The position numbers were made by a program, and so were the translations under genes. The notes beneath the pieces were generated by a model. That model worked only from the letters and a program-made list of their open reading frames with translations, was not told the origin of the DNA and did no database searches. From Micrococcaceae bacterium (GTDB taxonomy: Bacteria > Actinomycetota > Actinomycetes > Actinomycetales > Micrococcaceae), in NCBI GenBank assembly GCA_013393415.1, contig JABXHI010000027.1, forward strand, positions 23,997 to 87,996: a DNA stretch of 64,000 nucleotides, in the 5' to 3' direction. Positions 33,475 to 42,351 of the stretch are shown here, piece after piece (position 1 is the stretch's first letter; each line of letters starts with the position of its first letter).

Positions 33475-34494
33475 ATGCACATGCCACCACAAGACGGGCA
33501 GACAGGTTCGCCGAACACCCGTCGCTCACTGGTGAATCGGCTCCTTCGAGCAATACTGGGCCTGTTTGCGGCACCACGGGTGAACATGCTCGAAGAGTAC
33601 GAGAAGATCCGCCGTAGGCAACGTCGACTTGCCGCATCATTGGCACTGTCATCGCGGGCTGAGGACTGCGAGATGCCTTCTGATGACGGGAACCATCAGA
33701 TTCCGGTACGGGTATTCCAACCAAAAGACCGTTTGCGTGATGACGTGTTGGTGTTCTTTCACGGTGGTGGTTGGGTCGTCGGCGACGTGGAGAGTTACAC
33801 TCCGACATGTGACACGATGGCTGATCTGACCGGATGTGTGGTCGTCTCGGTGGACTACCGTCTGGCACCAGAACACCCCTTTCCTGCGGGTCTGAACGAT
33901 TGTTATAGCGTGGTTCGGCACCTGCTAGACGACCCGAGTACGGTCGGCCTCGACGATGCCGACAACATTGTGTTGATCGGCGATTCTTCGGGGGCAAACC
34001 TGACCGCCGCCGTCTCGTTGCTGCTGCAAGAACGCGGCCATCGCGGCGCGACCCGACAAATTTTGCTCTACCCTGTGACCCACTGGAATCACGATCCGGC
34101 GACCTCACCGTTCGACTCGGTGCGCAAACACGGAAAAGATTACCGACTCACTAATATTGAAGTCGATGATTACTTCAAGCTCTATCTGACCGATCAACAA
34201 CAACGCTCCAATCCACTCGTGTCACCATTGGAAGCCAAAGACCTCGCCGGCCAGCCCAGCACGCTGGTGATCACCGCCGAGCTGGACTTACTGGCGGATG
34301 AAGGCGAAGCGTACGGTCGAGCACTTGAACAGGCTGGTAATGCGGTTCAGATACATCGGGTGGACGGCGCGCTACACGGTTTCATCGCGTTGCCACGCGT
34401 CTCCCGATCTCTGCGGGAGGCCTACGAGGTGATCAATACTTTTCTTGGTGAACCAACCGTTGACGAACAACCCGGTTCTCAGGAGTCGGCATGA
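33475..34494 (+). CDS. HSL-family alpha/beta hydrolase (esterase)
   Basis: 339 aa from ATG 33475 (TAGGAGGAGGACG precedes). The oxyanion-hole FFHGGGWVVGD, the nucleophile GDSSGANLTAAVSL, and DLLADEGEAYGRALEQAG / DGALHGFIALPRV (Asp and His) make a full catalytic triad of the hormone-sensitive lipase group. It starts a three-gene operon with 4-bp overlaps to the acyltransferase-like gene at 34491 and the DUF6320 gene at 35837, so its substrate is likely an ester made or modified by that partner. Confidence 0.88.
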   Translation: MHMPPQDGQTGSPNTRRSLVNRLLRAILGLFAAPRVNMLEEYEKIRRRQRRLAASLALSSRAEDCEMPSDDGNHQIPVRVFQPKDRLRDDVLVFFHGGGWVVGDVESYTPTCDTMADLTGCVVVSVDYRLAPEHPFPAGLNDCYSVVRHLLDDPSTVGLDDADNIVLIGDSSGANLTAAVSLLLQERGHRGATRQILLYPVTHWNHDPATSPFDSVRKHGKDYRLTNIEVDDYFKLYLTDQQQRSNPLVSPLEAKDLAGQPSTLVITAELDLLADEGEAYGRALEQAGNAVQIHRVDGALHGFIALPRVSRSLREAYEVINTFLGEPTVDEQPGSQESA

Positions 34495-35840
34495 CTCGAC
34501 GGAACTGGGTGCGACTCGATAACGCGTCCAACATTTTCCTGGCAGCCCGTAGCGAGACGGATTCCAAGGTGTTCCGTCTCAGTGCCCAGATGGATCACGA
34601 GGTGGATCCGCAGATGTTGCAGACCGCCTTGGACAGGACATACGACCGTTATCGGCTCTATCACGCGGTTCTTCGACGTGCCGTGTTTTGGTACTACCTG
34701 CAAGACAGTGATCTTCGCCCGTATGTCACCGCCGATGACAAACCGACGTGCGCACCCATTTATGATGCGGATCGACGCGGGCTGCTGTTTCGGGTCATGC
34801 ACCACGACGAACGCATCGTGTTAGAAGTCTTTCATGCACTGTCCGATGGTACCGGTGCCCTGTGGTTCCTGACGGATCTTGTCGCCGAATACCTCCGCGT
34901 GCGCTACCCGGAGCAACAACGGGCCCTGGAGAACACCGGACCCATCAACCTGGTGCCGCAATCGGGGCAGGTCGATGACGGGGCAACAGAGCACGAACTG
35001 GTCACCGACAGTTTCACGCACTACTTCCGGGGCCGCCGGGACAAACAACCCAACGAAACACCTACCGGCCCTCGAGCGGGGGGTGCCGCGAAGAAGGTGC
35101 ACCGCGTCACCGGCACCCGCACTCCGGACTTTCGCACTCGGGCTGTTGAACTCACGATGCCCGCCAAACAAGTGCTCGAGCTGGCGCGCGCCGAAAGTAT
35201 CTCGCTGACGATGTACCTGACGGCACTGTTTTTCGAATCCATTCGGGTATCCTCGGATGGTTCGGACACCACCCGTACACTCTCGGCGTCGGTTCCAGTG
35301 AACTTACGTCAGTTCTTCCCCTCAACGTCACCGCGAAATTTCTTCGCCACCGTTCGGGTCGAACACACCTACGGGCACGGAGCTGACGACGTCGGCTCCG
35401 TGGGTAGGCATTTGGATAGCCAATTTAGACCAAAAGCAACCCCCGAAGCGCTAGAAAAGAAACTCCGCAGATTCATTCGGTTCGAAAAAATGCCATTGCT
35501 GCGGATCGTGCCCCGCCCGCTTAAAGATGTCATCCTGCGCGGCATTAACTGGGCCAGTAACCGCGGGCTCACCGTGGCCATGTCGAATCTGGGCCGTGTG
35601 AATCTCGGGGAGCCGGCTGATTCACACGTCCAACGCATGGCGTTTCAAGTCTCTGCGGTGAGACCGCAGCTCTCCGTCATGTCGCATGCAGGTCTGCTCA
35701 CGGCAACGTTCACCTCCCCGTTCATCGAGACCGATCACATCCGAGCATTCGTACGCTTGCTGACCGGCCAGGGGATCGATGTGCAGGTCGCGGCCGCACG
35801 GGTCACTGAGGCAGAGCTCGAACAGGAGACAGACACATGA
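34491..35840 (+). CDS. Condensation/alcohol acetyltransferase-like protein
   Basis: 449 aa. The motif FHALSDGTGALWFL is the H-x3-D-G of the condensation/chloramphenicol-acetyltransferase/wax-ester-synthase fold, followed by SVPVNLRQFFPSTSPRNFFATVRVEHTYG. In this superfamily the His activates an alcohol or amine for acyl transfer. ATGA links it to the hydrolase upstream and DUF6320 downstream. It may make a lipid or ester that the hydrolase turns over; the substrate is unknown. Confidence 0.83.
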   Translation: MTRRNWVRLDNASNIFLAARSETDSKVFRLSAQMDHEVDPQMLQTALDRTYDRYRLYHAVLRRAVFWYYLQDSDLRPYVTADDKPTCAPIYDADRRGLLFRVMHHDERIVLEVFHALSDGTGALWFLTDLVAEYLRVRYPEQQRALENTGPINLVPQSGQVDDGATEHELVTDSFTHYFRGRRDKQPNETPTGPRAGGAAKKVHRVTGTRTPDFRTRAVELTMPAKQVLELARAESISLTMYLTALFFESIRVSSDGSDTTRTLSASVPVNLRQFFPSTSPRNFFATVRVEHTYGHGADDVGSVGRHLDSQFRPKATPEALEKKLRRFIRFEKMPLLRIVPRPLKDVILRGINWASNRGLTVAMSNLGRVNLGEPADSHVQRMAFQVSAVRPQLSVMSHAGLLTATFTSPFIETDHIRAFVRLLTGQGIDVQVAAARVTEAELEQETDT

Positions 35841-36502
35841 GACGCTGCACTGAATGTGCCGCCGACATCGAGGGGACATGGACCCGCTGCCCCCTGTGTG
35901 ATGCCACTGTCGTTGGGGAATCGGCTCGCAGCCCGTTTCCTGCAGTGCCCCTGACGTTTTCTCGGCGCCGCGTGTTGCGGATCCTGTTCCTCAGCTCGCT
36001 TGCCGTCATCGTTGCCTCATTTGCTGCCCAGCTTCTATTAGGGCGTGGCCCAGCGGAGTTTGGTGCCCTGCGTTCCGTGTGGCTGGGAGTTAGCGCCATG
36101 TGGCTCGTCGCGCTGACCGCTATACGTAAGCGTCATAATGTTGCCAAAAATACCGTCTACATTGTGGTGTTAGTGGGGGTGGTATGTGTCTACTGGGACT
36201 ACCTGACCGGCTGGTACGGCTGGTCAATGAATTACGCTGTCCCCATCGTGTGCGCGTCGTCGGTCGTTGCCCTCCTGATCACCGTAAGAGTACTGCGGAT
36301 GGAAGTCGGGGAGCACATCGTTTACAGCGGTCTGACGATTCTGCTGGGCCTGGTCCCGATCGGCTCGTTGATTTTCGGCTGGGTGACCAACCCGGTGCCT
36401 TCAGCAATTTGCGGTGGCATCAGCGTGGTCGCGCTGGTGCTGTTGCAGATCGCCCGCGGTGCAGAAGTCCGCCACGAGCTCGCAAAGCGTTTACATTTGT
36501 AA
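35837..36502 (+). CDS. DUF6320 membrane protein with N-terminal zinc ribbon
   Basis: 221 aa. CTECAADIEGTWTRCPLCD is a four-Cys zinc ribbon at the N-terminus, followed by six membrane helices (about residues 45-210). The gene overlaps the acyltransferase-like gene by 4 bp and ends the three-gene operon. DUF6320 proteins are linked to condensation-like acyltransferases and hydrolases in Firmicutes and actinobacteria. I infer a membrane partner for the acyl-transfer step. Confidence 0.83.
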   Translation: MRRCTECAADIEGTWTRCPLCDATVVGESARSPFPAVPLTFSRRRVLRILFLSSLAVIVASFAAQLLLGRGPAEFGALRSVWLGVSAMWLVALTAIRKRHNVAKNTVYIVVLVGVVCVYWDYLTGWYGWSMNYAVPIVCASSVVALLITVRVLRMEVGEHIVYSGLTILLGLVPIGSLIFGWVTNPVPSAICGGISVVALVLLQIARGAEVRHELAKRLHL

Positions 36503-36776
36503 CCACAAAGATCCGAGCACTTCGCCAGTAAATCCGACGCCACACCTGGTCGAGCGTTCCATTGAGTACCCGACTAACTCGAATCATCGTGTTGGTGAGA
36601 TACTGCAGCTGTGCGACACGTTGTGCATCGTAGGGCCAGTCATCTTGAACGCTACTCCCAGCGTTGCTATCCACCAAGAGTCTTGGGCATCGCGTGGGTC
36701 AGTTCAGTGAGTTCCTGTCAATCGAACATCCTTGTGTAACGTTCATCTTGCTCACGGCGATCCCACAGCCGTCTTA
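36503..36776. other. Intergenic stretch; no gene supported
   Basis: 274 bp between the DUF6320 stop and the convergent TetR stop. A minus-strand frame (36677 leftward, VDSNAGSSVQDDWPYDAQRVAQ) runs through it and into the end of the DUF6320 gene, but it has no start context and no recognised family. No terminator-like stem of more than 8 bp is obvious. Confidence 0.4.
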
Positions 36777-37517
36777 TCAGTCCTGAACGGTGGGATTTCC
36801 TAGCGCCCTCAGTAGACGATCCTGGATGTGCGAATTGGTGGTTCTGTCGGCCCCGGCTTCAGCTGGTTGGTCGGCGTGCTGCGCAGTCTTGACAGGCCCA
36901 GCCTCATCGGTGGTTGATTTTGTCGCGAGCAACCGTTGCATGCCGACTCCTAAGAGGTCGTCGTCGACCAGGTCGGTGCCACCAAGGACGAGGAGCCCCG
37001 AACCTTGATCAAGGGCCGTCAGTAATGTGCCGAGCTGTTGCGGTGTTAATTCATCGTCCACGATCTGTGAATCGTGTGCCACCTGAGTGTATTGATCAAC
37101 AACATCTTGCATTCGTTGTTGAAGTTCGGCGCTGAGTTCTTCGTCTCGCGCAGCGACGGCAATGAACTCAAGCGTTGCTAAAGCAAACCCGCGAATGACC
37201 TGGTCTAGTTCGGCCTCGTCTGTTGTCTCGAACACGTCTGCGGAAGATGTGTCGGGGCGCGGCGTATCTGCCGATCCTGTCGGTTGAGACCAGACGGTTT
37301 CAAGATTTGCATCCATGACGGCTAAGAACAGCGCAGCCTTACCCGAAAAATTCGAATATACCGCGCCCTTGGAAAATCCGGCCTGACGAGCAATTCGCTC
37401 CAGATTTGCGGCGTGGTATCCCAGCTCGGCAAAAACTTCACGCGCCGCTTCGATAAGAGCAGCACGGGTCTGTTGCTGACGCTGTTGGCGAGATGGCGGT
37501 TCAGGCAAATCTGTCAT
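36777..37517 (-). CDS. TetR-family regulator
   Basis: 246 aa. RQQRQQQTRAALIEAAREVFAELGYHAANLERIARQAGFSKGAVYSNFSGKAALF is the helix-turn-helix. The long C-terminal domain is rich in D, Q and L with a weakly conserved tail. It is divergent from the ABC exporter genes at 37620; the shared promoter carries the half-sites at 37567-37599. Confidence 0.9.
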   Translation of the reverse strand: MTDLPEPPSRQQRQQQTRAALIEAAREVFAELGYHAANLERIARQAGFSKGAVYSNFSGKAALFLAVMDANLETVWSQPTGSADTPRPDTSSADVFETTDEAELDQVIRGFALATLEFIAVAARDEELSAELQQRMQDVVDQYTQVAHDSQIVDDELTPQQLGTLLTALDQGSGLLVLGGTDLVDDDLLGVGMQRLLATKSTTDEAGPVKTAQHADQPAEAGADRTTNSHIQDRLLRALGNPTVQD

Positions 37518-37554
37518 GCACCGATTCTAGGACAGAACCGTATGCAGCAATGCG

Positions 37555-37599
37555 TTGACATCCCCACAGTATCCACGTACCGTCAGTATCTGAATACTG
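37555..37599 (+). promoter_or_regulatory. Promoter and operator of the second ABC exporter
   Basis: TTGACA (37556-37561) with TACCGT 17 bp downstream can serve as a promoter. CAGTAT occurs at 37567 and again at 37584, where it pairs with ATACTG (37594-37599) as CAGTAT-CTGA-ATACTG. Such a dyad overlapping the -10 region fits a TetR repressor, and the divergent TetR gene (36777) is the natural candidate. Confidence 0.55.
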
Positions 37600-37619
37600 T
37601 TGGTATCTGAGGATGTTGT

Positions 37620-38612
37620 ATGGATAACACGCTTACTATCTCTGGTCTCACCCGACGCTTCGGCAAGGTCGTAGCTAACGACGATATTTCTCTACGCATT
37701 CGCCCCGGTGAGGTGGCCGGCTTGCTCGGTCATAACGGGGCAGGTAAGACGACGCTTGTTTCACAGTTGGTTGGGTTGCTGCGTCCTGATGCCGGATCGA
37801 TTCACCTCGGTGATATAGATGCGGTAGCCCATCCTGCGGCCGCACGCCGACAGGTGGCGGTGCAATCTCAATCCCAAGCTCCGATCGACGGGCTGACACC
37901 CCGTGCAGCGATTGAAATTGCGTGTCGACTGCGTGGACTTTCGGCTGCTGAGTCCAAGATGACCACAAAAGCCATTGCAGAAGAACTGAATATCGAGGGT
38001 TATCTGGACCGGCGCGCTTTGCCTGAGGGAGGCGGCCTGTCGGGAGGGATCCGGCGACTCACGTCATTCGCGATGGCCGCGGCTGCACCCACACCGCTAC
38101 TGGTCCTTGATGAACCCACCAACGATGTGGACGCGGGGCGCCGAAGATTTCTCTGGAACGCCGTGCGGCGTCGGGCTGATGAAGGTGCCGGCGTACTGCT
38201 GGTAACACACAATGTCACCGAAGCCGAGCGGATCGTCGATGATCTCGTCATTCTTGACCGAGGAAAGGTCGTTGCCTCAGGATCACCTGCCCAGCTGCGG
38301 GGAACTGAAGATCATGATGTGCGGCTGGAGTTGCACTTGCCGTTCGCTGATGCCGATCCATTAACGCCTGAGACCCCCGCCGCAGGGATGCCGCCGGTCA
38401 GATCTCAGGCACGGAGGGGCCGCCATCTCATACTGAGGCTAGCCTCGGAACACGCAGGTCAGGCTGTTGTGTGGGCCAATGCTCTGCGAGCCACCGAGCA
38501 GATTACCGGGTACGGACTGGCTCCAACCAGTCTCGAAGACGCCTACCTGGCATATACCTCGGCAACTCATAATACGTACAGCTCATCGGAACAGGGTGAC
38601 GTTCATGTCTAG
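37620..38612 (+). CDS. ABC exporter ATPase
   Basis: 330 aa. GLLGHNGAGKTTLVSQLVGLLRP (Walker A), GGLSGGIRRLTSFAMAAAAPTPLLVLDEPTNDVDAGRR (signature and Walker B) and THNVTEAERIVDDLVILDRGK. The signature GGLSGGIRR and the DVD in place of the usual NGLD are mild departures. A C-terminal domain of about 90 residues follows. It overlaps the permease gene by 8 bp. Confidence 0.9.
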   Translation: MDNTLTISGLTRRFGKVVANDDISLRIRPGEVAGLLGHNGAGKTTLVSQLVGLLRPDAGSIHLGDIDAVAHPAAARRQVAVQSQSQAPIDGLTPRAAIEIACRLRGLSAAESKMTTKAIAEELNIEGYLDRRALPEGGGLSGGIRRLTSFAMAAAAPTPLLVLDEPTNDVDAGRRRFLWNAVRRRADEGAGVLLVTHNVTEAERIVDDLVILDRGKVVASGSPAQLRGTEDHDVRLELHLPFADADPLTPETPAAGMPPVRSQARRGRHLILRLASEHAGQAVVWANALRATEQITGYGLAPTSLEDAYLAYTSATHNTYSSSEQGDVHV

Positions 38613-39402
38613 GACAATCGAAGGCTCGGTGCAACAAGCTCAACGTGTTCGACAGCTGCCACGAGCGAATTTGTGGGCGAGCTTCTCTGCGCTCATGAGA
38701 TGGCAGCTGCTGCAGGTTGGAACAATGCTCCCTTTGATCGTGGTCGTGCAAGGCATGCTCGCAGCGGGAATTGTGGTCGGTTTTGGGTTTATCATCCCGG
38801 ATATTACTGATGCCACAGCCCTGTTTTTATCGACCGGCGCCCCAGCAATGCTGCTCTTGACCATTGGTCTGGTGTTAGTTCCGCAGGCTGTCGCTCGAAT
38901 GCGGACGGATGGCACGTTTGAATTTATGCGGTCTCTTCCGGTTCCGAGGCCGCTGATGTTGGCAGTTGAGTTGACCGTCTGGTCAGCCATTGCCCTGCCC
39001 GGGGTGGCGATCGGAATTCTCGTTGCCCAATTACGCTACGACCTGAGTCTTGCTATCGATTGGGGCGTCTTGATTGCTGCTGCAGTGTTGGTGACGGTCA
39101 TGGCCACTGCCATAGGCTATGCCATTGCCGTGACGCTGCAACCCATGTTGGCCCAATTGATCAGCCAGGTACTCGTCTTTTTCGTCATGTTGTTTTCCCC
39201 GATCACTTTTCCGGCGTCACAGCTACCCGAATGGTTTCAAATCCTGCATGACTATCTTCCAATTCAGGCAGGTGCTGATCTATTGCGGGCCGGATTGGCG
39301 TCGCAGGTTTATGAAGCGGGGGCCCGCGACGTCATAGTGTTATTTATTTGGTGTGTAGCAGGCGTCGCCATCACGCTCAGAGCGTTGATGCGTCGCAAGT
39401 AA
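38605..39402 (+). CDS. ABC-2 type exporter permease
   Basis: 265 aa from ATG 38605 (AGGGTGA upstream). Six helices are visible (LPLIVVVQGMLAAGIVVGFGFI, AMLLLTIGLVLVPQAVARM, AIALPGVAIGILVAQL, GVLIAAAVLVTVMATAIGYAIAV, LISQVLVFFVMLFSPITFPASQL, VIVLFIWCVAGVAITL). MRTDGTFEFMRSLPVPR is the ABC-2 cytoplasmic loop. It pairs with the ATPase at 37620. Confidence 0.9.
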   Translation: MSRTIEGSVQQAQRVRQLPRANLWASFSALMRWQLLQVGTMLPLIVVVQGMLAAGIVVGFGFIIPDITDATALFLSTGAPAMLLLTIGLVLVPQAVARMRTDGTFEFMRSLPVPRPLMLAVELTVWSAIALPGVAIGILVAQLRYDLSLAIDWGVLIAAAVLVTVMATAIGYAIAVTLQPMLAQLISQVLVFFVMLFSPITFPASQLPEWFQILHDYLPIQAGADLLRAGLASQVYEAGARDVIVLFIWCVAGVAITLRALMRRK

Positions 39403-39516
39403 TGACGGCCCTGACAACGGTTCGGAGCCAAGTTGCTGCACCTCGTTGCGACGCAAGTATGGCGTCGGCTACAACGTGGAACGTAGGGTGGGCATTGCAA
39501 TCCTGAGGAGGTTCAA

Positions 39517-40284
39517 ATGTCCAACATCAGTGCACTTGCCCAATCTCTCGCTGAACAACACGAATCCGGCGATGTACTCGTGATGCCAACCGTCTGGGAC
39601 ACCTGGAGCGCAGCGGTCGCTGCCGATGCGGGATTTAGTAGTCTGACTGTTGGAAGTCACCCGGTAGCAGATGCTGTCGGCAGCTCAGACGGTGAGAACA
39701 TGGATTTCACTCACTACATCGAGGTCGTCAAAAAGATCGTCGAGTCCGTAGATGTTCCCGTGAGCGTTGATGTGGAATCCGGGTATGGACTGGCACCGTC
39801 TGAGTTGATTCAACGCTTGCTCGAGGTCGGTGTAGTAGGCGCCAACATCGAAGATGTGGTCCACCGTGACAATGGTCGTGTCCGTGATCGTGAGGAGCAT
39901 GCTGACTATATTGCTCGCGCACGCGCTGCTGCGGACGACGCCGGGGTGCAGTTCGTCATTAACGGTCGCACCGATGCAGTGAAACTCGGTACCGATGTTT
40001 TCCCTGATCCACTGGAGGAAGCAGCAGAGCGGATCACACTGATGGAACAGGCTGGAGCCCGTGCGGTTTATCCTGTAGGCCTCTCCACTGCGGAGGAAAT
40101 CACACGACTCGTGGAAGAAGTCTCGGTCCCAGTAAACGTAACAGCACATCCCGTGGATGGTCACGGTGCTGGCGACTTCGCGGTGTTGAAGGGTCTGGGC
40201 GCCCGACGCATTACGTTCGGTCCGCTGTGGCAGAAATGGCTGTCAGCAGTTTCAACCGAACAGCTGTCACAATGGAAGAGCTAG
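39517..40284 (+). CDS. Isocitrate lyase / PEP mutase-superfamily enzyme
   Basis: 255 aa, SD GAGGAGG. GDVLVMPTVWDTWSAAVAADAGFSSLTVGS, VPVSVDVESGYGLAPSELIQRLLEVGVVGANIEDVV, and FVINGRTDAVKLG are the conserved blocks of the oxocarbon-lyase superfamily; D and E of DVESG and IED bind Mg2+. Substrates include PEP, methylisocitrate and oxaloacetate; the K-G-E/C catalytic loop of isocitrate lyase is absent here. Three bases separate it from ppk2, with which it is probably co-transcribed. Confidence 0.87.
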   Translation: MSNISALAQSLAEQHESGDVLVMPTVWDTWSAAVAADAGFSSLTVGSHPVADAVGSSDGENMDFTHYIEVVKKIVESVDVPVSVDVESGYGLAPSELIQRLLEVGVVGANIEDVVHRDNGRVRDREEHADYIARARAAADDAGVQFVINGRTDAVKLGTDVFPDPLEEAAERITLMEQAGARAVYPVGLSTAEEITRLVEEVSVPVNVTAHPVDGHGAGDFAVLKGLGARRITFGPLWQKWLSAVSTEQLSQWKS

Positions 40285-40287
40285 CCG

Positions 40288-41190
40288 GTGGCAGATACAA
40301 CCAGCACAGAAGATTCATCTCGGCTTTTTCATGATGCCTTACGTACGTTCGGGTTCGACGACGGTACTTTGCGTCCGCTCACCAGATTAAATCGTCGGGC
40401 CACACCGGGTTTCGAAACGAAAAACGGTAAATCCAAGAGTAAATCTGCCGGGAAACAACGTTTCCAAAACAACACCGAGCGGCTCGAAGAGCTCCAAGAA
40501 CTGTTCTTCGCCAATGCTCAAGCAGCAGGGTCGAAACGCTCAGTGCTCTTACTCTTCCAAGGTATGGATACCAGCGGCAAGGGAAGCACGATCAAGCGCA
40601 TTCTGGGCTGCATGGACCCACAAGGTGTGCAGCAGGTTGGGTTCAAGAAACCTACCGATGAAGAACTTCAGCACGATTTCCTGTGGAGGATTCGCAAGCA
40701 CACCCCGCAACCCGGCGAGATCGCCATATTTGATCGTTCCCATTATGAGGATGTGCTGGTGCATCGCGTGGATAAGCTTGCGTCGCCGTCCGAGCTAAAG
40801 CGCCGCTACGGTGCTATTCGACAATTCGAAAAAGACCTGGCAAACGACGAGACCACAGTCCTCAAGATCATGCTGCACATCAGCCCTGAAGAGCAATACG
40901 AACGACTTTCAGACCGGTTAGACCGCCACGATAAGCGTTGGAAATTCTCGCCAGCTGATATTGACTCCCGCGAGCAGTGGGACGAATATATGGAAGCGTA
41001 TCAAATTGCCATTGAGGAAACCGATAAAAAGCACGCTCCGTGGTTTGTGATCCCGGCTGATCGGAAATGGTATGCGCGGCTTGCCGTGCAAGGGCTGCTC
41101 ATTGAGACATTGGAGTCAATGACCTTGGAATGGCCAGCGGCTTCGTTTGATATAGAGGAACAACGACGTCGGCTGGACGCAAGCCGGTAG
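40288..41190 (+). CDS. ppk2: Polyphosphate kinase 2 (PPK2) family phosphotransferase
   Basis: 300 aa, GTG start. FQGMDTSGKGSTIKRIL is the Walker A of PPK2, FDRSHYEDVLVHRV the Walker B, and the lid residues follow (RDRLDRHDKRWKFSPADIDSREQWDEYMEAY-like region). Length and the LRPLTRLNRRATPGFE N-terminus suit PPK2 class III/I proteins that move phosphate from polyphosphate to nucleotides. Coupled to the PEP mutase-like gene; a link between phosphonate or PEP metabolism and polyphosphate is only suggested. Confidence 0.92.
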   Translation: MADTTSTEDSSRLFHDALRTFGFDDGTLRPLTRLNRRATPGFETKNGKSKSKSAGKQRFQNNTERLEELQELFFANAQAAGSKRSVLLLFQGMDTSGKGSTIKRILGCMDPQGVQQVGFKKPTDEELQHDFLWRIRKHTPQPGEIAIFDRSHYEDVLVHRVDKLASPSELKRRYGAIRQFEKDLANDETTVLKIMLHISPEEQYERLSDRLDRHDKRWKFSPADIDSREQWDEYMEAYQIAIEETDKKHAPWFVIPADRKWYARLAVQGLLIETLESMTLEWPAASFDIEEQRRRLDASR

Positions 41191-41235
41191 TGCCCTTGAC
41201 TCGTAATCGACTAACTATTTGTGGACAATAGTGCC

Positions 41236-42030
41236 ATGACAAACCAAAGCCACTGGCCCGGTGGGCCGCCACCACCGCCTCCAGAGACCACCAAAAAACG
41301 CAGGGGAGTCAATAGCAAAGAGACTCCCAGCTGGGGAACAGATCTCAAGCACACCGTCATTGGGGCTGTTGCGATGTCCGCGTTTTGGACGCTTCTGATG
41401 TTGCTCTCCGCGACCGGGATGATGAAAACCGGCTCTAGGCACGTTATCGAGCCGGAACCACTATGGGCCGCCTTCCTTGCAGCAGGCGGCACGGTGGCAT
41501 GGGGCTTCGGGCTGGTGAGTGCTAAACGCAATGACAACGGCTTCCGGCCCACCGGGCTGCCCAGCTTTCTTTTGTCGGCGGTCGTACTAGCGACCTTGAT
41601 CCAGGCCATCCTGATGTTGCTCTGGCCGCTAGTCGTCGACGAGATCGCCTTTGCTAATACAGCTTTCATTGCTTATGCGTCGGATCCTCAAGCATTTGTG
41701 CTCATTTCGGTATTTCTTCTAGCGTTGTATGCCTGGACCACGACGTGCAGTCTCGGTTTTGCAACGGACCGTATAAGTACGAACCTCTTGGGCGTTCTTG
41801 GCATCTTTGTCGTAGGCGGCGTTGGCGTTTGGCGGGCGATCGTCATCTTTGGAAATCCACTGAATGAGTCCAGCATCGCTGTGTGGGCGGTCATCGCACT
41901 ACTCGGCCTGATCCTCTTATGGGTTCTAGCTACTGTCACAATGAAGAAACAACAGGGGTCAAAACTCGGTCAGCCAAACGGGTACTTGGGTAACACCATG
42001 GTTTGGGATCGCTCGTCCAGAAAATATTAA
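41236..42030 (+). CDS. Membrane protein of unknown function
   Basis: 264 aa from ATG 41236. A Pro-rich N-terminus (PPPPPPETTKKRRG) is followed by six or so membrane helices (e.g. VIGAVAMSAFWTLLMLLSAT, WAAFLAAGGTVAWGFGLV, FLLSAVVLATLIQAILMLLW, FVLISVFLLALYAWTT, LLGVLGIFVVGGVGVWRAI, AVWAVIALLGLILLWVLATV). No SD precedes it; ACAATAG at 41225 could be a -10 box close to the start. No family recognised. Confidence 0.75.
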   Translation: MTNQSHWPGGPPPPPPETTKKRRGVNSKETPSWGTDLKHTVIGAVAMSAFWTLLMLLSATGMMKTGSRHVIEPEPLWAAFLAAGGTVAWGFGLVSAKRNDNGFRPTGLPSFLLSAVVLATLIQAILMLLWPLVVDEIAFANTAFIAYASDPQAFVLISVFLLALYAWTTTCSLGFATDRISTNLLGVLGIFVVGGVGVWRAIVIFGNPLNESSIAVWAVIALLGLILLWVLATVTMKKQQGSKLGQPNGYLGNTMVWDRSSRKY

Positions 42031-42077
42031 GCCCGACCTGACACCCTTGTTGTGAGGACGATGAAAAGGAGCACGAG

Positions 42078-42209
42078 ATGTTGAACTGGCTACTACGAGC
42101 CCGACGGATGCGCGGAGACGCCCGCGCTGCACAACGAGGTCCGAAGGCGATGGGAAAGCGTGCAGGCCGACGCGGTCTACAACGTCTTGTCCGGAACCTG
42201 TTTCGCTAG
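42078..42209 (+). CDS. Small basic protein, 43 aa
   Basis: ATG 42078 with AAAAGGAG 6 bases upstream encodes 43 residues ending LRNLFR with 15 Arg/Lys, beginning MLNWLLRARRMRGDARAA. Small proteins of this composition (short hydrophobic patch then Arg-rich helix) occur in other actinobacteria and are often missed. It may interact with RNA or the membrane. Function unknown. Confidence 0.6.
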   Translation: MLNWLLRARRMRGDARAAQRGPKAMGKRAGRRGLQRLVRNLFR

Positions 42210-42351
42210 GTCGAAGCAGCTCACATATTTCGACACGCCCATTCTTGGGATATTCCCAGACCGGTGCGGTGGTGCGCTAGAAAGCTCATAATAGGGGTGT
42301 TTTGCCCCTCACGTAGATTACAAGATGCTCGATGCGGGGTATCTTACGTAG

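Noticed and set aside
33416..34108. 230-codon minus-strand frame opposite the HSL esterase gene
   Set aside because: Arg/Pro-rich antisense shadow of the conserved hydrolase.
36420..36677. 85-codon minus-strand frame
   Set aside because: It runs into the end of DUF6320 in antisense and has no recognisable features, although the first 60 residues look slightly protein-like.
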